Shown here: positions 8,276 through 13,347 of the stretch, piece by piece
Layout of the letters: every line of letters starts with the position of its first letter
Numbering within the stretch: the first letter of the stretch is position 1
Assembly: GCA_005883115.1 (NCBI GenBank)
Contig: VAZQ01000385.1
Span: 1-13,347, forward strand
Direction of reading: 5' to 3'
From: Alphaproteobacteria bacterium
GTDB taxonomy: Bacteria; Pseudomonadota; Alphaproteobacteria; Rhizobiales; Xanthobacteraceae
Length of the DNA stretch: 13,347 nucleotides
The notes under the pieces: generated by a model
Told to the model about the DNA's origin: nothing
What the model saw: the letters and a program-made list of their open reading frames with translations, nothing else
Databases searched by the model: none
Made by a program: the position numbers and the translations under genes

Positions 8276-8928
8276 GCACGAGCGTTGCCATCATCGATTA
8301 CGGATCTGGCAATCTGCATTCAGCGGCAAAGGCGTTCGAGCGCGCGGCTCGCGAGGAAGGGTTGACGCACGCGATCGTGGTGACGCGCAATGCGGAGAAG
8401 GTCGCCCGCGCAGACCGCGTGGTGCTGCCTGGCGTCGGCGCCTTCGCCGACTGTCGGCGTGGGCTCGATGCGCTCGACGGCATGGTGGAGGCGCTCAACG
8501 AGAGCGTGCGCGGACGCGGCCGGCCGTTCCTGGGCATTTGCGTCGGCATGCAGCTTATGGCCGAGCGCGGCCGCGAATATGAGGTGACGCAGGGTTTGGG
8601 CTGGATCCCTGGCGAGGTCGAACGGATCGCACCCTCGGACGCGGATCTAAAGATCCCGCATATGGGTTGGAATACGCTCGACGCGCGCCAGCTGCATCCA
8701 TTGCTCGATGGGATCGTCGTCGGGCCGCAGGGTCAGCACGCCTATTTCGTGCACTCGTTCCACCTCAAACCGACTGCGCGCGCCGATGTCATCGCCGAAG
8801 CGGACTACGGTGGTCCGGTTACGGCGGTCGTCGGCCGCGAGACGATGGTCGGCACTCAGTTCCACCCGGAAAAGAGCCAACGGCTAGGCTTGCGACTGAT
8901 CGCCAACTTCCTCAAGTGGAAACCATGA
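8272..8928 (+). CDS. hisH: Imidazole glycerol phosphate synthase, glutamine amidotransferase subunit HisH
   Basis: Class I glutamine amidotransferase that produces ammonia for HisF. The 218-residue protein begins VAIIDYGSGNLHS and carries the triad Cys90 in GICVGMQLM and His198/Glu200 in QFHPEKSQ. VLPGVGAFADC (51-61), IPHMGWN (128-134) and AYFVHSFH (157-164) are further family blocks. The start at 8272 gives the canonical N-terminus, has AGAAGG upstream and overlaps the DUF2628 stop by 4 bases. The longer open frame back to 8140 only runs through the DUF2628 gene. The TGA stop overlaps an ATG at 8925 that opens a short ORF reaching hisA. Confidence 0.98.
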   Translation: MSTSVAIIDYGSGNLHSAAKAFERAAREEGLTHAIVVTRNAEKVARADRVVLPGVGAFADCRRGLDALDGMVEALNESVRGRGRPFLGICVGMQLMAERGREYEVTQGLGWIPGEVERIAPSDADLKIPHMGWNTLDARQLHPLLDGIVVGPQGQHAYFVHSFHLKPTARADVIAEADYGGPVTAVVGRETMVGTQFHPEKSQRLGLRLIANFLKWKP

Positions 8929-9038
8929 TAGGTCGGCTGGTTGGATTGTTGCGGGCGCGCGGCGCGTGGCCCGGGCGTCGCCGCGTGTGCGTAGCTGTGC
9001 GCACTGCGGCGAATGACCTCAAGCGAGTTCTGCTGTGA
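8925..9038 (+). CDS. Possible 37-residue translationally coupled ORF between hisH and hisA
   Basis: The ATG at 8925 overlaps the hisH stop (ATGA). The TGA at 9036-9038 overlaps the hisA GTG start (GTGA). The ORF therefore exactly bridges two genes that are otherwise 106 bp apart. The peptide is short and strongly basic, starting MIGRLVGLLRARGAW and ending NDLKRVLL, with no domain I recognise. It may be a real small protein, or merely a translated spacer that carries ribosomes from hisH to hisA, whose GTG start has only a weak Shine-Dalgarno. Chance is also possible, since high-GC spacers often stay open. There is no evidence of selection on the peptide itself. Confidence 0.3.
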   Translation: MIGRLVGLLRARGAWPGRRRVCVAVRTAANDLKRVLL

Positions 9039-9775
9039 TCCTGTTCCCCGCCATCGACATCAAGGATGGTGCATGCGTGCGCCTCGAGCAGGGGGATATG
9101 ACCCGCGCCACGGTATTTCAGCGCGATCCGGCCGCGCAGGCCCGCGCCTTCGCATCACTCGGTTTCGAATATCTGCATGTGGTCGACCTCGATGGAGCTT
9201 TTGCCGGCAAGCCGGTCAACAGTGCCGCGGTGGAGCAAATCATCGCAGCGACCCACATGCCGTTACAGCTCGGCGGCGGCATTCGCGCGCTGCACACGAT
9301 CGAGTCCTGGCTGGAGAGGGGCGTCACCCGCGTTATCATCGGTACCGCGGCGGTGCGCGAGCCAACGCTTGTTAGGGAGGCGGCGAGGCTCTATCCGGGG
9401 CGCGTCGCGGTTGCGCTCGATGCCCGCGAGGGCAGGATCGCGGTCGAGGGATGGGCGAAAGCTTCCGAGCTCAGCGCCTTTGACCTTGCCAGAAAATTCG
9501 AAGACGTAGGTATCGCAGCGTTGATATACACCGATGTCTCCCGCGATGGCATGCTTGCTGGTCTTAATCTCGACGCCGCCATCGCGCTCGCCGATGCGGT
9601 GAGCGTTCCGGTCATCGCATCGGGAGGCTTCGCGTCGATTGGCGACGTGGTGGCGCTAATGCAGCCGCGTGCCAGAAAGCTTGCCGGTGCGATTGTCGGC
9701 CGCGCGTTGTACGACGGGCGGCTCGATCCGGCGGAAGCGCTGCGGCTCATTCGCTCGGCGCCCGCGACCGCATAA
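9035..9775 (+). CDS. hisA: ProFAR isomerase HisA
   Basis: 1-(5-phosphoribosyl)-5-[(5-phosphoribosylamino)methylideneamino]imidazole-4-carboxamide isomerase, an Amadori rearrangement in histidine synthesis. It is a 246-residue (beta/alpha)8 barrel. The two catalytic acids are visible: Asp8 in MILFPAIDIKDG and Asp129 in VAVALDAREG. Phosphate-binding loops appear as QLGGGIR (78-84), IIGTAA (101-106), YTDVSRDGMLAG and VIASGGFAS. It starts at GTG 9035, which gives the standard N-terminus. There is no better ATG and only a weak upstream AAGCGAG, so translational coupling to upstream reading is plausible. hisF starts 5 bp after its stop. Confidence 0.98.
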   Translation: MILFPAIDIKDGACVRLEQGDMTRATVFQRDPAAQARAFASLGFEYLHVVDLDGAFAGKPVNSAAVEQIIAATHMPLQLGGGIRALHTIESWLERGVTRVIIGTAAVREPTLVREAARLYPGRVAVALDAREGRIAVEGWAKASELSAFDLARKFEDVGIAALIYTDVSRDGMLAGLNLDAAIALADAVSVPVIASGGFASIGDVVALMQPRARKLAGAIVGRALYDGRLDPAEALRLIRSAPATA

Positions 9776-9780
9776 AGGAC

Positions 9781-10557
9781 ATGTTCAAGGTTCGCGTCAT
9801 TCCCTGTCTCGACGTCAAGGACGGCCGCGTCGTCAAAGGTGTGAAATTTCTCGAGCTACGCGACGCCGGAGATCCGGTGGCGGCGGCGATCGCCTACGAC
9901 GCAGCCGGTGCCGACGAGCTTACGTTCCTCGACATCACCGCCAGTCACGAGAACCGCGACATCATCCTGGACGTGGTGCGGCGCACGGCCGAGGCTTGCT
10001 TCATGCCGCTCACCGTCGGCGGCGGGGTGCGCACGGTCGAGGATATCCGCAAGCTCCTGGCGTGCGGCGCCGACAAGGTGTCGATCAACACTGCGGCTGT
10101 CATCCGGCGGGAATTCGTGAAGGAGGCGGCGGAAAAATTTGGTGACCAGTGCATCGTCGTCGCGATCGACGCCAAGCGCGTATCAAAACCCGGCCAAGCT
10201 GAGCGCTGGGAAATCTTCACCCATGGCGGGCGCAATCCCACCGGGCTCGACGCTGTCGATTACGCGCGCGAGGTCGCGGCGCTCGGCGCCGGCGAAATCC
10301 TGCTGACCTCCATGGATCGAGACGGCACCAAGCAGGGATTTGACATTCCGCTCACCCGTGCCGTCGCTGATGCAGTACCGGTGCCGGTGATCGCCTCGGG
10401 CGGGGTAGGCACGTTGGAGCACCTCGTCGAAGGCATCCGCGATGGCCACGCCACTGCGGTCCTTGCAGCCTCGATTTTCCACTTCGGCGAATACAGCATC
10501 ACCGACGCCAAACGGTATATGGCCCGCGCCGGTCTGCACATGCGGCTCGATGCTTAG
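9781..10557 (+). CDS. hisF: Imidazole glycerol phosphate synthase, cyclase subunit HisF
   Basis: Uses ammonia delivered by HisH to convert PRFAR to imidazole glycerol phosphate and AICAR. It is a 258-residue (beta/alpha)8 barrel related to HisA. Catalytic Asp11 lies in VIPCLDVKDGRVVKG and Asp130 in CIVVAIDAKR. Other blocks are DELTFLDITASHE (45-57), TVGGGVRTVEDI, KVSINTAA, LLTSMDRDGTKQGFD and VIASGGVGT. AAGGA lies directly before the ATG. It is the last gene of the continuous his block. Its TAG overlaps by 4 bases the TAA of the opposing isomerase gene (10554-10557), leaving no space for a terminator between them. Confidence 0.98.
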   Translation: MFKVRVIPCLDVKDGRVVKGVKFLELRDAGDPVAAAIAYDAAGADELTFLDITASHENRDIILDVVRRTAEACFMPLTVGGGVRTVEDIRKLLACGADKVSINTAAVIRREFVKEAAEKFGDQCIVVAIDAKRVSKPGQAERWEIFTHGGRNPTGLDAVDYAREVAALGAGEILLTSMDRDGTKQGFDIPLTRAVADAVPVPVIASGGVGTLEHLVEGIRDGHATAVLAASIFHFGEYSITDAKRYMARAGLHMRLDA

Positions 10558-11165
10558 CGGCATTCGGCGGCGGTTTTCGCCCAACGCAGCGCCGGCTCCA
10601 GCCGGTCATTGCCCCAGAACAGTTCGCCGTCGGCGGTGGTGAAGATCGGAGCCCCGAACACGCCGAGCCGCTGCGCCTCTTCGGTTTGCGCCCGCAGCCG
10701 TGCTTTGATCGCATCCGATTGGGCTGCTGCGAGCACCGGCTGGGGCTCGATCTTGAGCCTTGCCAAGACATCGCCCACAGCCGCGGCGTCATCAATCCGC
10801 CGCCCCTCGGCAAACTGCGCGCAGAACAACGCGCGGCAAAAGTCTTCACCCCACGGTTGATCGAGCGCGGCCAGCGCCACGCGTGCCGCCAGTAAACTGT
10901 TCTGCGGAAACGGATCGGGTCGCCGGAAGGGCAGCTTGAGCTCCGCGCACGAGCGTTCGAGGTCGCGCCACATGTTGCGGCCCTTGGCGGGGAAGAGGTT
11001 GAAGGGCGAAGTCTCCCAGCCTTGCGCCTTGAAGATCGGCCCCAGCAAGAAGGGCCGCCAGGCAACGCCGACACCCTTTTCACGAGCCAAAGCCTCGATT
11101 CGCATGGCCGCCAGATAGGAATAGGTCGAGGCGAATTCGTACCAGAAATCGAGGCTTGCCCTCAT
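10554..11165 (-). CDS. 2-hydroxychromene-2-carboxylate isomerase-like protein (DsbA / GST-kappa fold)
   Basis: A 203-residue DsbA-family protein of the HCCA isomerase / glutathione S-transferase kappa type. The N-terminal LDFWYEFASTYSYLA matches the family's active-site segment, with Ser13 where NahD has its catalytic serine, although the usual following Pro is Thr here. WRPFLLGPIF (36-45), WGEDFCRALFCAQF and the cis-Pro loop GVFGAPIF (168-175) also fit. NahD itself acts in naphthalene breakdown. No aromatic-degradation gene is nearby, so a general glutathione-dependent role is as likely and the substrate is unknown. There is no signal peptide. It sits in the opposite direction between hisF and hisE, overlapping the hisF stop by 4 bases and divergent from hisE across 62 bp. 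That placement interrupts what is normally one his transcription direction. Confidence 0.92.
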   Translation of the reverse strand: MRASLDFWYEFASTYSYLAAMRIEALAREKGVGVAWRPFLLGPIFKAQGWETSPFNLFPAKGRNMWRDLERSCAELKLPFRRPDPFPQNSLLAARVALAALDQPWGEDFCRALFCAQFAEGRRIDDAAAVGDVLARLKIEPQPVLAAAQSDAIKARLRAQTEEAQRLGVFGAPIFTTADGELFWGNDRLEPALRWAKTAAECR

Positions 11166-11192
11166 TGTGTTTGCCTGCGCCCTCAGTATAGT
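11165..11192 (+). promoter_or_regulatory. Candidate promoter for hisE-coaA
   Basis: TATAGT at 11187-11192 resembles a -10 box, with TTGTGT at 11165-11170 a weak -35 candidate at 16-bp spacing. It lies 35 bp before the hisE start, in the 62-bp gap divergent from the isomerase gene. hisE needs its own promoter, or read-through across an antisense gene, so a promoter here is expected on context. The boxes alone are weak. Confidence 0.22.
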
Positions 11193-11227
11193 GCCGCCGA
11201 ATTTTCACGAAAGCGCGGATCATAGTC

Positions 11228-11596
11228 ATGTCCAAACGCGGCAGCGTCAAGAAAGTCGTGCTCGCCTATTCGGGCGGCAATTTTACTCTTTATGATCTCG
11301 AGAAACGCGTGCAGGAGCGCGCCAAAGCAAGTGCCCACGTATCCTATACGCGTCGGCTCCTCGACCAGGGCGTGGGCCATTGCGCCAAGAAGCTGGGCGA
11401 GGAGGCGATCGAGACCGTTCTGGCCGCGGTCGAGGAGGATCGCGCGCGCTTGATCGCGGAGGCCGCCGACCTCATCTACCATCTGCTGGTCGTGTTGGTG
11501 TCGCGCGGCATCACGCTCGCGGAGGTGGAGGCCGCCCTCGCTGAGCGCACGCGACAGTCGGGCTTGACCGAAAAGGCGTCGCGCGAGCGCGGCTGA
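11228..11596 (+). CDS. hisE: Phosphoribosyl-ATP pyrophosphohydrolase HisE with an ArgG-like N-terminal extension
   Basis: Hydrolyses phosphoribosyl-ATP to phosphoribosyl-AMP, the second step of histidine synthesis. From about residue 19 the protein is a normal all-alpha HisE: FTLYDLEKRVQERAKAS, SYTRRLLDQG, HCAKKLGEEAIETVLAAVEEDR, EAADLIYHLLVVL and a C-terminal SGLTEKASRERG. The first 17 residues, MSKRGSVKKVVLAYSGG, are not HisE-like. They read as the N-terminus of argininosuccinate synthase through the SGG of its nucleotide-binding loop, where ArgG would continue LDTS. No native HisE start remains at the join (Asn18-Phe19). The only in-frame alternative near it is GTG at codon 11. Total length is 122 against roughly 105-107 for typical HisE. 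The enzyme should still work because the extension lies outside the catalytic core. coaA follows 8 bp later. No HisI domain is attached. Confidence 0.93.
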   Translation: MSKRGSVKKVVLAYSGGNFTLYDLEKRVQERAKASAHVSYTRRLLDQGVGHCAKKLGEEAIETVLAAVEEDRARLIAEAADLIYHLLVVLVSRGITLAEVEAALAERTRQSGLTEKASRERG

Positions 11597-11604
11597 TCAG
11601 GACG

Positions 11605-12558
11605 ATGGAGCAACGCACCGACGACGGCCTCTCGCCCTACCGGGTCTTCTCGCGGGCGGAATGGGCAGCAAAGCGCGCCGACACGCCGATGACGCTCAAG
11701 TCGGACGAGGTGACGCGGCTGCGCTCGCTGCACGATCGTCTCGACATGGCCGAGGTAGAGGAAATTTACCTGCCGCTGTCGCGGCTCCTCTCGCTTTACG
11801 TTGCGGCCACGCAGCGCCTGTTCCACGCCCAGCAGAAGTTTCTCGGCACCGAGGACACGAAGGTGCCTTTCGTGATCGGGGTTGCGGGCTCAGTGGCGGT
11901 AGGCAAATCCACCACTGCGCGCGTCCTGCAGGCGCTGCTGGCACGCTGGCCCAACGTGCCGAAGGTCGACCTCGTCACCACCGACGGGTTTCTTTACCCG
12001 AATGCCATTCTCGAGCGTGAAGATTTGATGGAGAAGAAAGGTTTTCCGGAAAGCTACGACCTGCCGGCGCTGCTGCGTTTCCTCTCCGACATCAAGGCGG
12101 GCCGACGCCCCGTGCGCGCCCCGGTCTATTCGCATCTCACCTACGACGTGATGCCAAATCAGTGGATCGAGATCGATCGTCCGGAGATCCTCATCGTCGA
12201 GGGGCTCAACGTGCTGCAGGCTGGGGTCCCGCCAAAGGGCGGCAAGCTGACCCCTTATGTGTCGGACTTCTTCGATTTCTCTATTTATCTCGATGCGCGC
12301 GAAGACGTGCTGCAGGGTTGGTACGTGGATCGATTCCTGACGTTGCGCGGCACTGCATTCCGCGATCCCAAATCATACTTTCACCGCTACGCGAGCTTAT
12401 CGGATGCGGAGGCGGTCGACACCGCAACGTCGATTTGGAGGCAAATCAACCTCGTCAATCTGCGCGAGAACATCTTACCGACGCGGCAGCGCGCCGATCT
12501 CATCCTAAAGAAAGTCGAGAGCCATCTCGTCGAAGAGGTCGCGTTGCGGCGGCTATGA
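11605..12558 (+). CDS. coaA: Type I pantothenate kinase CoaA
   Basis: Phosphorylates pantothenate with ATP, the first and usually controlled step of coenzyme A synthesis. The 317-residue length and the motifs match the bacterial type I (P-loop) enzyme. The N-terminus is LSPYRVFSRAEW. The P-loop GVAGSVAVGKST is at residues 92-103 (Lys101), Asp127 lies in VTTDGFLYPN, and EKKGFPESYD, PVYSHLTYDV, VEGLNVLQ and the C-terminal LPTRQRADLILKK follow. The start at 11605 has AGGA four bases upstream and lies 8 bp after hisE, so the two are almost certainly co-transcribed. CoA inhibition is typical of this type, but that is family knowledge. It converges on comM with only 13 bp between stops and no visible terminator hairpin. 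Confidence 0.98.
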   Translation: MEQRTDDGLSPYRVFSRAEWAAKRADTPMTLKSDEVTRLRSLHDRLDMAEVEEIYLPLSRLLSLYVAATQRLFHAQQKFLGTEDTKVPFVIGVAGSVAVGKSTTARVLQALLARWPNVPKVDLVTTDGFLYPNAILEREDLMEKKGFPESYDLPALLRFLSDIKAGRRPVRAPVYSHLTYDVMPNQWIEIDRPEILIVEGLNVLQAGVPPKGGKLTPYVSDFFDFSIYLDAREDVLQGWYVDRFLTLRGTAFRDPKSYFHRYASLSDAEAVDTATSIWRQINLVNLRENILPTRQRADLILKKVESHLVEEVALRRL

Positions 12559-12571
12559 AGTGGGTTTGTGC

Positions 12572-13347
12572 TCAGGCCGCGCGGCGCACTTCATCGACAA
12601 GTACGCGATAGGACAAGGCCTCGGCGAGATGCACGCGGCCGACCTTATCCGCGCCGTCGAGATCAGCGAGCGTGCGCGCCACGCGCAGGACCCGGTGATA
12701 GCCGCGAGCGGAAAGTCGCATGGCTTCGGCAGCGTCGCGCAAGAGCGCAAGTCCGCCGCTGTCCGGCCGCGCCATTTCTTCGAGCAGCGGTCCGTTTGCA
12801 TGCGCGTTCGTGCGCAGCTGCGTCAGTCCGATGGCGGCGTAGCGCTCGGCTTGCATCGCGCGGGCGCGCGCCACGCGCGCCGCAACCTCCCGGCTTCCCT
12901 CCGTTGGCGGCGGCAGGATGAGATCGGCGGCGGTCACCGCTGGCACCTCGATGTGCAAGTCGATACGGTCGATGAGCGGGCCCGAGAGCCGTCCCTGATA
13001 TTCGGCCGCGCAGCGTGCGTTGGTGCCGCGCTTGCAGGCAAATCCCGGCTCGCTCGCACGGCCGCAGCGGCAGGGATTCATCGCGGCCACCAGCATGAAA
13101 CGCGCAGGATAGGTCACGCGGTGGTTGGCCCGCGCGATCGCAACCTCCCCGATCTCGAGTGGTTGGCGAAGCGAGTCGAGGACCTGAGGTTGGAATTCCG
13201 GCAGTTCGTCGAGGAAGAGCACGCCATGATGCGCGAGCGAGATTTCGCCCGGCCGTGCGCGCAACCCGTCGCCGACCAGCGCGGGCATGCTGGCGGAGTG
13301 ATGCGGGGCGCGAAAAGGACGGGAATTGGTGAGCGCGCCACCCTCGA
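12572..13347 (-). CDS. comM: ComM / YifB family Mg-chelatase-like AAA+ ATPase (C-terminal half, cut by window edge)
   Basis: 257 complete residues of the C-terminal half of a ComM-type protein, normally about 510 residues. ComM is a hexameric AAA+ helicase that promotes branch migration during integration of incoming DNA in naturally competent bacteria, though the gene is widespread beyond known competent species. Visible features are GALTNSRPFRAPHHSAS at the edge, Walker B in GVLFLDELPEF (fragment residues 41-51), MLVAAMNPCRCG, the cysteines CKR...RC before YQGRLSGPLIDRIDLHIEVP, and the C-terminal LSARGYHRVLRVARTLADLDG block. The N-terminal domain and Walker A lie beyond the window. The frame is open to the right edge. 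An ATG at 13288 is internal, not the start. It converges with coaA. Confidence 0.96.
   Translation of the reverse strand, partial: EGGALTNSRPFRAPHHSASMPALVGDGLRARPGEISLAHHGVLFLDELPEFQPQVLDSLRQPLEIGEVAIARANHRVTYPARFMLVAAMNPCRCGRASEPGFACKRGTNARCAAEYQGRLSGPLIDRIDLHIEVPAVTAADLILPPPTEGSREVAARVARARAMQAERYAAIGLTQLRTNAHANGPLLEEMARPDSGGLALLRDAAEAMRLSARGYHRVLRVARTLADLDGADKVGRVHLAEALSYRVLVDEVRRAA

Noticed and set aside
11228..11278. A degraded argG pseudogene next to hisE
   Set aside because: Only 17 codons resemble ArgG, and they are fused in frame to an intact HisE. Describing it as an N-terminal extension is more accurate.
12559..12571. Bidirectional terminator between coaA and comM
   Set aside because: The 13-bp gap contains no inverted repeat and no T-tract on either strand.

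Overview
This 13.3-kb window is chromosomal housekeeping DNA from a high-GC alphaproteobacterium, most likely a Hyphomicrobiales/Rhizobiales member near the Bradyrhizobiaceae or Xanthobacteraceae. That placement is inferred from the protein sequences and from a gene order I recognise in that group: rsmB / heparinase-like / purH, hslU-hslV divergent from hisB, and hisB / DUF2628 / hisH / hisA / hisF ... hisE / coaA. No tRNA, rRNA, CRISPR array, insertion sequence or prophage gene is visible.

Left half, all on the minus strand (read right to left): hslV (protease) and hslU (ATPase) of the HslUV protease; a 217-bp gap with two identical GC-rich palindromes; rsmB (16S rRNA m5C967 methyltransferase); a heparinase II/III-like gene broken by a one-base frameshift; and purH, missing only its last few codons at the left edge.

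Right half, mostly on the plus strand: hisB, a DUF2628 membrane protein, hisH, a possible 37-codon ORF, hisA and hisF form one tightly packed histidine operon with several 4-base stop/start overlaps. A 2-hydroxychromene-2-carboxylate isomerase-like (DsbA/GST-kappa fold) gene then lies in the opposite direction, its stop overlapping the hisF stop. hisE and coaA (pantothenate kinase) follow on the plus strand. The window ends in the C-terminal half of comM, converging on coaA.

HisB, HisH, HisA, HisF and HisE cover pyrophosphohydrolase, ProFAR isomerase, IGP synthase and IGP dehydratase steps of histidine synthesis. HisH-HisF releases AICAR, which PurH consumes, so the two halves are linked metabolically.

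The most unusual observation is the hisE start. Its first 17 codons read MSKRGSVKKVVLAYSGG, the N-terminus typical of argininosuccinate synthase (ArgG) up to its SGG loop, joined in frame to an otherwise ordinary HisE. With the opposing isomerase gene just upstream, this suggests a rearrangement that split the his operon and gave hisE a borrowed argG start. Also notable are the coupled mini-ORF between hisH and hisA, the frameshifted heparinase-like gene and the palindrome pair upstream of rsmB. I see no convincing new multi-gene system.
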